Shown: one piece after another, positions 40,274 through 48,058 of the stretch
Numbering within the stretch: the stretch's first letter is position 1
Layout: the number at the start of each line of letters is the position of its first letter
NCBI GenBank assembly: GCA_025559845.1
Contig: CP048469.1
Coordinates: forward strand, 1,240,001-1,304,000
From: Agrobacterium tumefaciens
GTDB taxonomy: Bacteria > Pseudomonadota > Alphaproteobacteria > Rhizobiales > Rhizobiaceae
Direction of reading: 5' to 3'
Length of the DNA stretch: 64,000 nucleotides
Translations under genes and position numbers: made by a program
The notes under the pieces: model-generated
What the model was told of the DNA's origin: nothing
The model's input: the letters and a program-made list of their open reading frames with translations, nothing else
Databases searched by the model: none

Positions 40274-41568
40274 GCCGCTATCCGCTTTTTCCTCGAAGGG
40301 GCCGGGTTCGGCCCCTTTTTGTTTATCCGGATAGGTCCGTTCACGAATTCATCGAGCGAAGGGGCACCATCCAAGACTAGATCCGCATAGATCTGCGCCA
40401 GTTCGCAACGGCGGTCTATATGCCGGGAGCGGTTATAAGTGCCCTCAACCTTATCCTTCGGCGTATGCGCGAGCATATGGTCGATGGTGCGATACTCGAG
40501 CGGGAAACGCTCATTCATGATCGTCGAGAATGAAACACGGAAGCCGTGCGGCACGTGATCGCCGTAATATCCCGCCCTATTCAGCATATAGCCAAGCGCG
40601 TTAGCTGACATCGGCTCACTTGGCCGCCTGGTGTTCGGGAACACATACTTGCCTCGTCCAGTCAACCGGCGCAGCAAAGCGATTATGTCCAGCGCCTCAC
40701 GCGGCAGCGGAACGAAGTGGTCGAAATTCTCGTCGCCTTTTCTGCTCTTCTTGAGCTTCATTCGAGCCGCTGGAACTCGCCAAACGGGGTTGTCCGGGTC
40801 AAGATCATCCCACTCTGACCACGGCGTTGCTGCCAATGTTCCTGGCCGAACAAAGGTGAGAATGAGAAGACGAATGCCAAGTTTAACGAATGGCCGGCCG
40901 GGTGTTGCACAGACGTCTTTGAGGATTTTCTGTACCGCCGGAACTGTCGTGACCGCCGGGTGTCTACCCTTCTCGAGCGGCGCCAATGCATCCTGCACTA
41001 CGGCTGCAGGATCGGATGACGCCCGGCCTGATGAAATCCCATAGACGAACACTGCAGATATTCTCTGACGGAGACGTTTCGCCGTTTCAATCGCACCGCG
41101 CTTTTCGACCAGCCTTAACACACCGAGAACGATGGGAGCATCGATGTCTTTGATCGGCAGCTCTCCGATGTGCGGTATCACGTCACGTTCAAGCGTGTGC
41201 CAGACCTCATCCGCGTGAGCTGTCGACCAGGCCACGCTCGCCAACTCAAACCACTCTTTTGCCACGACCGCGAACGTGGCCTCAGCATCGGATCGCTGAA
41301 TCGCTTTCTCGAGCTTCTTTTGGGCGGATGGGTCTTTGCCGGATTTCAAAAGCTGACGTGCTTCGTCACGAGCGCGTCGCGCATCGAGCAAACTCATCTC
41401 AGGATAATCGCCTATGACGAGGGTTTTTTCCTTGCCTAGAAATTCGTAGCGATATCGGAAGGTCTTGTTACCCGCTTTGCTGACATGGAGGTGCAGGCCA
41501 TTGGTGTCTGCAATTTTGTAAGGCTTCTCTTGAGCCTTCGCTTTTCGAATCGCCGTGTCGGTAAGCAC
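40270..41568 (-). CDS. int: Tyrosine-type phage integrase (P4/DUF4102 type)
   Basis: The N-terminus has the DUF4102 arm-binding domain (LTDTAIRKAKAQEKPYKIADTNGLHLHV). The C-terminal recombinase has the catalytic set: Arg in FVRPGTLAATPW, HxxR in HGFRVSF, His in HMLAHTPKDK and the nucleophile Tyr in GTYNRS. I place the start at GTG 41568, with AAGGA 7 nt upstream; GTG 41574 is too close to that site. It recombines the phage att site with the tRNA-Ser 3' end that lies 168 bp upstream. No excisionase gene is recognised. Confidence 0.93.
   Translation of the reverse strand: MLTDTAIRKAKAQEKPYKIADTNGLHLHVSKAGNKTFRYRYEFLGKEKTLVIGDYPEMSLLDARRARDEARQLLKSGKDPSAQKKLEKAIQRSDAEATFAVVAKEWFELASVAWSTAHADEVWHTLERDVIPHIGELPIKDIDAPIVLGVLRLVEKRGAIETAKRLRQRISAVFVYGISSGRASSDPAAVVQDALAPLEKGRHPAVTTVPAVQKILKDVCATPGRPFVKLGIRLLILTFVRPGTLAATPWSEWDDLDPDNPVWRVPAARMKLKKSRKGDENFDHFVPLPREALDIIALLRRLTGRGKYVFPNTRRPSEPMSANALGYMLNRAGYYGDHVPHGFRVSFSTIMNERFPLEYRTIDHMLAHTPKDKVEGTYNRSRHIDRRCELAQIYADLVLDGAPSLDEFVNGPIRINKKGPNPAPSRKKRIAA
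40297..40320 (+). terminator. Intrinsic terminator ending the rightward block
   Basis: GGGGCC-GGGTTC-GGCCCC is followed by five T. It stands 24 bp after the last plus-strand gene and lies inside the 3' coding end of the integrase gene, so the same bases encode a Lys/Gly/Pro/Asn stretch on the other strand. Confidence 0.85.
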
Positions 41569-41580
41569 GCCCACTTCCTT

Positions 41581-41626
41581 GTACCCGGTTTTTGAATGCC
41601 CTGTACCCGGTTTCGTACCCGGTTTT
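41581..41626 (+). repeat. Three GTACCCGGTTT direct repeats upstream of integrase
   Basis: GTACCCGGTTT occurs at 41581, 41603 and 41615. The copies lie between the integrase start and the tRNA 3' end, the usual place of integrase arm-type or excisionase binding sites. A second series with GGGAA(C/T) cores is spread over 41650-41730, closer to the tRNA. Function is inferred from position. Confidence 0.65.
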
Positions 41627-41735
41627 GACCGGGATAGTACGGAACGTTATGGGAACCAGTGGGAATATATGAACCGGAAGAGCGTTGGCGCGCAAGGGCG
41701 AACGGGAACAAAAGGGAACGTATGGGAAACAAATG

Positions 41736-41825
41736 TGGCAGATGGGGTGGGATTCGAACCCACGGTACGCTCTCACGCACGCCGGTTTTCAAGACCGGTT
41801 CCTTAAACCACTCGGACACCCATCC
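41736..41825 (-). tRNA. tRNA-Ser (UGA), prophage integration site
   Basis: The 90-nt minus-strand tRNA has acceptor GGATGGG/CCCATCT, an anticodon loop CTTGAAA giving UGA, a long variable arm (GCGTGCGTGAGAGCGTAC), T arm GTGGG-TTCGAAT-CCCAC, and an encoded CCA. The first acceptor pair is G-U, which may come from the phage-supplied 3' end. The 3' end faces the integrase, so attR runs through the T arm and acceptor, within about 41736-41790. Confidence 0.95.
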
Positions 41826-41928
41826 CTGCAGTGGTGAGGCTTTATAGCGGTTTGAAAAAAGCCGTCAATCCCGCTAACGCCATGATGCGCCCCGCCCCGT
41901 CATAATCCACCGGTGATCTGCAGAGAGC

Positions 41929-42093
41929 TTATTGCCCCGGCGTGGTGCCCGGTGGCAGGAGGGAGCCTTGTCCCGTGGGGACGGCCGGTATCTGCTGGCT
42001 GGTTTCGAAGAAGGCGATGCTCAGCACGATCGCGATCAGTACCAGCAGAAGCCCGACAAAAACCAAACCCGACTTGTCCATTCGTCTGCGCAT
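41929..42093 (-). CDS. Small single-helix membrane protein (54 aa)
   Basis: A basic head (MRRRMDKSG) precedes one transmembrane helix (LVFVGLLLVLIAIVLSIAFF) and a Pro/Gly-rich outer tail. The start could also be the Met at 42081. It is the first chromosomal gene beyond the tRNA. It looks like a conserved rhizobial membrane protein; function unknown. Confidence 0.6.
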   Translation of the reverse strand: MRRRMDKSGLVFVGLLLVLIAIVLSIAFFETSQQIPAVPTGQGSLLPPGTTPGQ

Positions 42094-42258
42094 GGGCGTG
42101 ATGATATGTCCAAATGTGTGCAATTCGAGGCGACCGGGCAAATCCGGTGCCGCGTGCAAACCTGCGACCATCCCGTCGCCATTGCAACGGTTTATGCCGG
42201 AAACGGTGTCGGATTTTTGCAATGCAAGGGAAACGGGCCGGCATCTGCCAGGCGTTTT

Positions 42259-42495
42259 TCAGGCGGGAAGCTTGTTCTGATTGGCCGGCTTGCGGTTCGA
42301 AACGGGTGTCGAGGCAAGGTAGAGAACGTAATCGTCGGCAGCATCGGCTAGCGCCAGCGCCGCCTCTTCCTCCCGCCAGCCATTTGCCACGGCATTGACG
42401 ATCAGGGCCCGCGCAGCAGCAATAAACGTTTCCCGGCATTCGGCGATCCGGGCCGTCTGGTCAACTGCAAAACGTGGGGGTTGAATTTGCTGCAT
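42259..42495 (-). CDS. Conserved hypothetical protein (78 aa)
   Basis: The soluble helical protein contains RIAECRETFIAAARALIVNAVANGWREEEAALALADAADDYVLYL (residues about 16-60), typical of small conserved rhizobial proteins. No motif or domain tells its function. The reading frame has good codon use and ends upstream of the small membrane gene. Confidence 0.65.
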   Translation of the reverse strand: MQQIQPPRFAVDQTARIAECRETFIAAARALIVNAVANGWREEEAALALADAADDYVLYLASTPVSNRKPANQNKLPA

Positions 42496-42716
42496 GACGG
42501 CAGATTGCCATTACTGCCTTGCTTCCGCAAGTCATTGATTAAGCGATAGTTAATATATCAAGGTGTGAGACAGTTTTGTATCATAGTGGCACGAAATTGC
42601 GCAGCGCAGCGCCGCAAAACGCCCTTTTCAGCGGCAAATAGCCGGGCGCGCAAACCTACCCTGCCCGATGGGTCGGGGGTGCTGACATGTTTTTTAGCAA
42701 AGCGTACCGATTGGGA

Positions 42717-42832
42717 CGGATGTGACCTATCTCATCCACGACATAATGAGCTATTCATTATTCATCGCTCCCGGGCATTGCCCAACTTTCCCCGAGCGAT
42801 CAACCTTGCCCCGCTTATCGCGGGGCTTTTTT
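42717..42832 (+). ncRNA. Candidate small RNA with terminator
   Basis: The 373-base gap 42496-42868 has no supported gene but holds a promoter-like CTGACA (42682-42687), 17 bp, TACCGA (42705-42710), then about 110 bases ending in a strong terminator. In between, ATCGCTC and GAGCGAT (about 42763-42800) can pair around an inner GGGC-ATT-GCCC hairpin. A terminator on the plus strand without a plus-strand gene suggests an independent transcript. I cannot match it to a named rhizobial sRNA family. Confidence 0.5.
42808..42832 (+). terminator. Intrinsic terminator of the candidate small RNA
   Basis: GCCCCGC-TTATC-GCGGGGC is followed by six T, a perfect 7-bp GC stem. The nearest annotated genes both lie on the minus strand, so it must serve another plus-strand transcript. 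Confidence 0.85.
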
Positions 42833-42868
42833 ATTTCGGGCTTGCGTGTTTCAAGCCCGCCAGATGCC

Positions 42869-43090
42869 TCAGACGTCAATGCCCGGACGGTGCCCGTCAT
42901 AGCGCAGCAGGTCTTCGAACAGGTCGATGATGGCGGGCGGCAGCGTATCGGAAAGCTCGGCGATGATTTCCGTGGCCCGGTTATAGGAATAGATTGCGCA
43001 CAGCGTCAGAACCAGCAGCACGATCCACGGCCACATGGCTTTCTTGCGGGGTGGTCGTGGCGGGGGTGGTGGGCCTTGGTCGACAGCCAT
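42869..43090 (-). CDS. Small membrane protein (73 aa)
   Basis: A Pro-rich head (DQGPPPPPRPPRKK) precedes one transmembrane helix (WPWIVLLVLTLCAIYSY) and an acidic amphipathic tail (ATEIIAELSDTLPPAIIDLFEDLL). It resembles small conserved rhizobial inner-membrane proteins. Function unknown. Confidence 0.65.
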   Translation of the reverse strand: MAVDQGPPPPPRPPRKKAMWPWIVLLVLTLCAIYSYNRATEIIAELSDTLPPAIIDLFEDLLRYDGHRPGIDV

Positions 43091-43118
43091 CTTTCTCCTG
43101 CCCTTCTTTCAGTGCGTG

Positions 43119-43385
43119 TCAGCGCGCTCTCGCACGCGGTTCGCCGCCCGGTGCATAGGCGGTCTTTTGCAGAAAGCGGAATATATTGCCGCATTGCGCG
43201 CAGCGTATCATGTATTCCGAAGGATTGCCGGAAGGACGCTCGGCGCGAAACCCCCTCGGCATCTCGTCAATGCGGAAGTCCACATCCGGCAAACGCTTGT
43301 CATCCAGTTCCGAGGCTTCGGCAAAACCCTGGTGGCCGCACTTCGAACATTCGAGTTTCCGGGAATATCTGTCGCGCGCTGCCAT
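43119..43385 (-). CDS. Zinc-ribbon protein (88 aa)
   Basis: Two CxxC pairs, LECSKCGHQGF and IRCAQCGNIF, enclose a central charged segment. The sequence has the look of a small conserved rhizobial zinc-ribbon protein. It lies 28 bp upstream of the small membrane gene on the same strand. Function unknown. Confidence 0.72.
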   Translation of the reverse strand: MAARDRYSRKLECSKCGHQGFAEASELDDKRLPDVDFRIDEMPRGFRAERPSGNPSEYMIRCAQCGNIFRFLQKTAYAPGGEPRARAR

Positions 43386-43572
43386 TTGCCGTCCTTTTTA
43401 CTGTCAAAGGTCAGGTAGCAGCGACGAATGGGCATTTCAATGGTTCGGGCCGGACGTTAAGAGTAAAGAGTGGCCGAATCCCATGTCCTCTGCGGCCAGC
43501 AGGCGCGTTTGCCGCTGCGGTCGCGTCGATCTTTCCGGACAGTTTTATCGCCGTGGACGTCTTGAGGGGCCC

Positions 43573-44283
43573 ATGCAGAACGAAACGCCCTTCTTCTCTT
43601 CCCGTTTCCGCCTCGTGCTCTCCGCTTTTGCAGCCCTGTCCCTTGTTCTTCTGGCGGCGCTGTGGTTTGCGGCGGGCTGGTATGGCGAGCAGATCCTCAA
43701 TGCCGGGCACACGAGCTCGACCGATCCCGTCACCGTTACCATTGGCAATGACAGGCTGCAGCTTGCCAAAAACACCATCCGCGTGCCCGCGCAGCGCCAG
43801 GATGGCGAATCGGACCGGGTCGATCTTTATCTGACCTGGCCGGATCTCGGCGGATATGGCGAAGCGAATCGCAAGGTTTTTGATAATCCGGACAGCACGG
43901 CCGACCTTATCTTCATACAGATATCGCGCAGCACCATGTCGGAGGATATGTCCGGCCGCTTCCTGCCGATCTACGCGCGGCTGGCGGAAGGAGAGCCCCT
44001 GCCCCTGCGTTACGGCCTGATGCTGCACCGCCTGAAAGCCGATTCCGGTTACGGCAAGGAAGTCATTCTGACTGGAAAGCGTGACAGCGAGACCGACTTC
44101 GTGGTGCGCTGCCTTTTGCCGCAAAAGCCCGAGGAATCAACAGGAAACGATTGCCAGCGGGATATTCGCGCCGGTCAGGACCTGACCATCTTCTACCGCT
44201 TTTCCGCACGCCTCCTGCCGCAATGGCAAAAACTCGACCAGGCACTGAAAACTTATGTCGAGGCCCGCCTCAATAAAGGCTGA
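43573..44283 (+). CDS. Membrane-anchored periplasmic protein (236 aa)
   Basis: One N-terminal transmembrane segment (RLVLSAFAALSLVLLAALWFAAG) is followed by a periplasmic domain of about 200 residues with mixed strands (DRVDLYLTWPDLGGYG, ADLIFIQISRSTM, DFVVRCLLPQKP). I place the start at ATG 43573. It resembles conserved rhizobial proteins of unknown function. It lies on the same strand upstream of the carboxypeptidase gene, with a 142-base gap between them. Confidence 0.68.
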   Translation: MQNETPFFSSRFRLVLSAFAALSLVLLAALWFAAGWYGEQILNAGHTSSTDPVTVTIGNDRLQLAKNTIRVPAQRQDGESDRVDLYLTWPDLGGYGEANRKVFDNPDSTADLIFIQISRSTMSEDMSGRFLPIYARLAEGEPLPLRYGLMLHRLKADSGYGKEVILTGKRDSETDFVVRCLLPQKPEESTGNDCQRDIRAGQDLTIFYRFSARLLPQWQKLDQALKTYVEARLNKG

Positions 44284-44425
44284 ATACTGCGGGAAGCCCC
44301 GTCCCGCAATGCGCTCGAAAAGTCGCATTTTATGGAATCCGGATACCCTTCATAAACCACTTGGTAACGCCATCTCGATAAAGTTCCGACCCATAGAGTT
44401 CGGGCGGGGCGTGTCCGAGCGGATT

Positions 44426-45955
44426 ATGAATATGCGATTGAAGAGTTCAGCGGTGTTGAAAATTCTATCTGGAGCACATGTGCGCAAAGCGGGTGTGAAG
44501 TCTTTCGTCAGGTTCGTTGCGTTGACCCTTGCTGCGGCGTTCATGGCCGCAACATCCGTTCAGACCGCACAGGCAGAACCGAAGTATGCCGGCATCGTCA
44601 TCGATGCGAAAACGGGCAAGGTTCTGTATGGCGAAGACCCCGACGGTCTGCGCTATCCGGCCTCGCTGACCAAGATGATGACGCTTTATCTTACGTTTGA
44701 AGCGTTGAGCTCGGGTCGTATCTCTCTCGACTCCAAGGTTCCGGTTTCGGCCAATGCCGCAAAGGAGCCGCCTTCCAAGCTCGGCGTTCGCGCCGGTGGC
44801 AGCATCACGGTTGAACAGGCCATTCTGGCGCTGGTCACCCGCTCTGCAAACGATATGGCAACGGCACTTGGCGAATATCTCGGCGGATCGGAAGATCGTT
44901 TCGCCCGCATGATGACGGCAAAGGCACGCGCTCTCGGCATGACCCGCACGACCTACCGCAATGCCAATGGCCTGCCGAACACCGCGCAGATGACCACGGC
45001 ACGCGATCAGGCCCGTCTCGGCATCGCCCTTCGCCAGCACTACCCGCAATATTACGGTTACTTCAACACCCGCACCTTTACCTTCGGCAAGCAGGTCATC
45101 GGCAACCACAATCGTCTGGTTGGCACGGTCAAGGGCGTTGACGGTATCAAGACCGGTTACACCCGCGCTGCAGGCTCCAACCTTGCAACCTCGGCACAGC
45201 TTGATGGCCGCTCCATCGTTGCCGTTGTTCTCGGCGGCCGTTCCAGCGCAGCCCGTGATGCCACCATGCGCAAGCTGGTTGCCACCTATCTGCCGCAGGC
45301 TTCGCGTGGCGGTAACTCCAACCTGATTGCCCAGACGCGTTCCGCGCCGATTGAGGAGCCGATTGCACCAGCCGCACCGGTTGCCATTGCTGCCGCTGTG
45401 CCTTCCGCACCGGTTGCCGCAGCCTCCGCTGGCGGTCTGCCGCACTCCGGCCCGGTTCCGCAGGCCCGTTACGGCGATGAAGCACCTGTCAGCGCCTTTG
45501 CCGGTTCGTCTTCCAACGCGGCTGTCAACGCGATGGAAATGGCAACGACCCGCCAGAAGGCAAAGACCCAGGCACCTGTTCCCGTCGCCCCGATTGCGCC
45601 GGATCGCAGCCTGATCACCAACTCCACCAAGGTCGACAACATCGTCACCGCGTCCGTTGCAGCCTCTGCAGCCAAGCCTGCCATTGCCCCGAAGATGGAA
45701 GCACCGGCCAGCGGCTGGGTCATTCAGATCGGCGCTTCGCCAGACGAAACCTCGGCCCGCAACCTGTTGCAGTCGGCGCAGGAAAAAGGCGGCGCGGCAC
45801 TGCGCTCTGCCAAGCCCTTCACCGTCGCCTTCAACAAGGACGGCTCCCAGTTCTACCGCGCCCGCTTCGGTGGCTTCGATGGTCAGAACGCTGCGGTCAA
45901 TGCGTGTAATGCGTTGAAGAAGAAAGGCGTAAGCTGCTGGGCCTCGGCACAGTAG
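44426..45955 (+). CDS. D-alanyl-D-alanine carboxypeptidase with SPOR domain
   Basis: The 509-aa penicillin-binding protein has a signal peptide at residues 1-50, then an S11 peptidase domain with SLTK (80-83), SAN (140-142) and KTG (242-244). A Pro/Ala-rich linker leads to a C-terminal SPOR domain (about 425-509; GWVIQIGASPDETSARNLL). It trims the terminal D-Ala of peptidoglycan in the periplasm. The SPOR domain binds glycan strands lacking stem peptides, so the enzyme is probably directed to the division septum or pole. ATG 44426 precedes a typical export signal. Confidence 0.93.
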   Translation: MNMRLKSSAVLKILSGAHVRKAGVKSFVRFVALTLAAAFMAATSVQTAQAEPKYAGIVIDAKTGKVLYGEDPDGLRYPASLTKMMTLYLTFEALSSGRISLDSKVPVSANAAKEPPSKLGVRAGGSITVEQAILALVTRSANDMATALGEYLGGSEDRFARMMTAKARALGMTRTTYRNANGLPNTAQMTTARDQARLGIALRQHYPQYYGYFNTRTFTFGKQVIGNHNRLVGTVKGVDGIKTGYTRAAGSNLATSAQLDGRSIVAVVLGGRSSAARDATMRKLVATYLPQASRGGNSNLIAQTRSAPIEEPIAPAAPVAIAAAVPSAPVAAASAGGLPHSGPVPQARYGDEAPVSAFAGSSSNAAVNAMEMATTRQKAKTQAPVPVAPIAPDRSLITNSTKVDNIVTASVAASAAKPAIAPKMEAPASGWVIQIGASPDETSARNLLQSAQEKGGAALRSAKPFTVAFNKDGSQFYRARFGGFDGQNAAVNACNALKKKGVSCWASAQ

Positions 45956-46040
45956 TCGTCACCCTGAACGGGCGGTGCCTCAAGGTTTTGGCGCCGCTCA
46001 AATCCCCTCGAATTTGTATTGTGTAACGAGGCGTTCAAAG

Positions 46041-46301
46041 ATGGCAATCAACGAGAATTTTTCGGACATTGCAGCAGGCAACGGTCAGGGCAGCCTGTCC
46101 GTTCTGCACCCCATTCATGAGGCCGCAATGCGCATTGCCGATATCGGCCTCAACCGTTCCCGGCATAAGACGCGTGATCTGGTCAACCTGCTGCTTTCCC
46201 ACGGCGCCCGCGCATGGCGCAGCAACCAGCCGGAAGCGAAGATCCATCTTCACATTTCCGGCCGCTCTGGCCGCGCGCCCATTCACATGAAGCTGCGCTG
46301 A
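46041..46301 (+). CDS. Conserved hypothetical protein (86 aa)
   Basis: The small basic protein has His- and Arg-rich segments (LNRSRHKTRDLVNLLLSHGARAW) and ends SGRSGRAPIHMKLR. It is followed 27 bp later by a strong terminator. It looks like a conserved rhizobial protein of unknown function. Confidence 0.62.
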   Translation: MAINENFSDIAAGNGQGSLSVLHPIHEAAMRIADIGLNRSRHKTRDLVNLLLSHGARAWRSNQPEAKIHLHISGRSGRAPIHMKLR

Positions 46302-46327
46302 AACGCGACTGTCCGAACAGCAATAAC

Positions 46328-46364
46328 AAAACCCCGCGGCGCCATCGGTTCCGCGGGGTTTTTT
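46328..46364. terminator. Bidirectional intrinsic terminator
   Basis: ACCCCGCGG and CCGCGGGGT form a 9-bp stem around an 11-base loop, with an A-run on one side and TTTTTT on the other. It closes the small gene at 46041. The following 280 bases to 46641 hold no gene or structure that I can support. Confidence 0.88.
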
Positions 46365-46641
46365 GTCTTTTCAGCCGGAATGGCCATGGCGCACCTGCCC
46401 TGCCGGCCCGTTTCTCAGTCAGGCGTTCTTGCCATCGTTATCAGGTCGTCGCGGTCGGCGGTGTTCGTTGCAAGGACGTTGACGCACATCACTTGCAGCC
46501 GCTGGCACGCGCAAGGCGCTCGCATCCCTCCAATGCCCTGCTCCGGAACGATCTTCGGCTGTGCTGACGAAATGCGGCTGAGCAAGCCAGAAGGAAAGCG
46601 ATCTGCTCTCGCCATGTCGATGGAGGAAGGACGCCGCGTGT

Positions 46642-47979
46642 TCACCAGCGCGCCGCATCGATGCGCAGCAGGCCCGCCGGCAGCGCCCATTCCGGTCCCC
46701 TGCCATCGACGCGAACCGGGAAAGTCAGCCGCCTCGCCGGTCCCCAGGATGTTTGTTCCAGAGCAGGAGCCAGATCGGCATCCCTGTCCTCGAGTTTCGA
46801 TCCCTGAAATGGCCGGGCACCGGCGCCCGTCAGCAAGGCCGCCGTTCTGGCAAGTGACAGGCGGGCGGAAAACCTCGTGCCGGTTGCCTGCGCGTGGCGC
46901 AAGGCGCGCAGCACGGCTGCGGCGATCAGATAGCCCGTCGCATGGTCAAGCGCCTGCACCGGAAGCGGCACCGGTTGCGCGCCGCCGGATCGTGTCATGC
47001 CTTCATCGGCAATGCCGCAGCTCATCTGCACCAAACTGTCGAAACCACGCCTGCCCGCCCAGGGACCGGTCCAGCCATAGGCATCAAGGCAGACATCGAT
47101 CAGGCCGGGCGACAGGCGCTGGCGCTCTTCATCGCCATAACCGAGCTTTTCCAGCGCACCGGGGCGGTAACCATGCACCAGCACATCGGCCTTTGAGAGC
47201 AGGGCTTCAAAGGTGCGGCGGTCGTCGGCACGGTGCAGATCAAGCCCGGCGCGGCGTTTGCCCACCGTCACCTCCGGTTCCACGGCCGGTTCGTTCCAGT
47301 CGGGTGGATCGATGCGCAGCACATCAGCCCCGAAACCCGCCAGAAACCGCGTTGCCACCGGCCCGGCCAGAACGCGGGTCAGGTCCAGCACCCGCAGGCC
47401 AGCGACCCCGGTGATCCTGCGTCCCTGCCCGATGTCTCGCCACTGGATCAGCGGCTCTGCCGCCACCGCCTGCCCTTGCGGATGCGTCCTCCATTCCTCG
47501 AGGCTGCGCATGGCGGCCGCCGCACCGCCCACCGCCACGATCGCCGCTTCCAGCTCGTCCTTGTTCCGGGCGGCAACCGCCGCTGAAACGCTCTCCCTGT
47601 CGCCGGCGCAGTCCAGCACCTGCAGCGCGGCGTGGCGGTGGTGCGGCGCATTGGTGTGCAGCCTGATCCAGCCATCGGCAGCGCGGTAATCGCCGGCAAT
47701 CGGGTCCCATATGGACGGCAGGCTCCAGCCGGCAGGGCGAAGGCTCATGCTGAACCACATCAGCGATAACCGGCGGTCAACCGAAACCGCCCGCGCACCT
47801 GTCAGTCCCGCAAGCTCGCCTGCGGCGGCGCGCACCGAGGCCTCCGCCAGATCGGACACCCGGAAACACGACGGTAACTCACCGTCACCGCTGCGTGACA
47901 CCTCTGCTGCAGGGGCAAATTCGCGCCCCAGCGCCTCGTTGATCTCCCTGTCGAAATCCTGCGTCACCTTCGCCTCCAT
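46642..47979 (-). CDS. CaiB/BaiF family III CoA-transferase
   Basis: The 445-aa protein has the family core in its second half: GLRVLDLTRVLAGPVATRFLAGFGADVLRIDPP, HGYRPGALEKLGYG and RRGFDSLVQMSCGIA. An N-terminal region of about 180 residues precedes it. Family III enzymes move CoA between acids through an aspartyl-CoA intermediate; I cannot fix the catalytic Asp with certainty. It diverges from a citrate-synthase-like HTH protein, which suggests a joint role in acyl-CoA metabolism, but the substrate cannot be told. Confidence 0.85.
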   Translation of the reverse strand: MEAKVTQDFDREINEALGREFAPAAEVSRSGDGELPSCFRVSDLAEASVRAAAGELAGLTGARAVSVDRRLSLMWFSMSLRPAGWSLPSIWDPIAGDYRAADGWIRLHTNAPHHRHAALQVLDCAGDRESVSAAVAARNKDELEAAIVAVGGAAAAMRSLEEWRTHPQGQAVAAEPLIQWRDIGQGRRITGVAGLRVLDLTRVLAGPVATRFLAGFGADVLRIDPPDWNEPAVEPEVTVGKRRAGLDLHRADDRRTFEALLSKADVLVHGYRPGALEKLGYGDEERQRLSPGLIDVCLDAYGWTGPWAGRRGFDSLVQMSCGIADEGMTRSGGAQPVPLPVQALDHATGYLIAAAVLRALRHAQATGTRFSARLSLARTAALLTGAGARPFQGSKLEDRDADLAPALEQTSWGPARRLTFPVRVDGRGPEWALPAGLLRIDAARW

Positions 47980-48023
47980 CGCTGCCTGCCTTCAATGCAT
48001 GATTGGCGCATGAGACCGCCGAG

Positions 48024-48057
48024 TTGACCGGCTGTAAATCTTGATCAATATAATCAA
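48024..48057 (+). promoter_or_regulatory. Divergent control region with TTGATCAATATAATCAA palindrome
   Basis: TTGACC (48024-48029), 17 bp, AATATA (48047-48052) is a good promoter whose predicted start coincides with the ATG at 48059. The near-perfect palindrome TTGATCAATATAATCAA (48041-48057) covers the -10. This is a natural place for the HTH domain of the citrate-synthase-like protein to act as autorepressor and control the divergent CoA-transferase gene. Confidence 0.6.
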
Positions 48058-48058
48058 T

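Larger units (their letters stand above)
1..41735. mobile_element. Integrated tailed-phage prophage (left end outside window)
   Basis: The region holds an integrase beside a tRNA 3' end, a CI/Cro-type switch, small and large terminase, portal, scaffold, a fibre-like gene and a giant polyvalent virion protein. Two divergent overlapping gene blocks meet at the immunity region near 27.3-28.5 kb. The right boundary is the 3' end of tRNA-Ser; the left att site is not in the window. Terminase-portal-scaffold order points to a P22-like head module, but the coat and tail genes are not seen. Whether the element is inducible cannot be judged; all recognisable phage genes are intact. Confidence 0.95.

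Noticed and set aside
46365..46641. Short frames on both strands downstream of the terminator
   Set aside because: They have poor coding composition and no start signals; the stretch appears empty.
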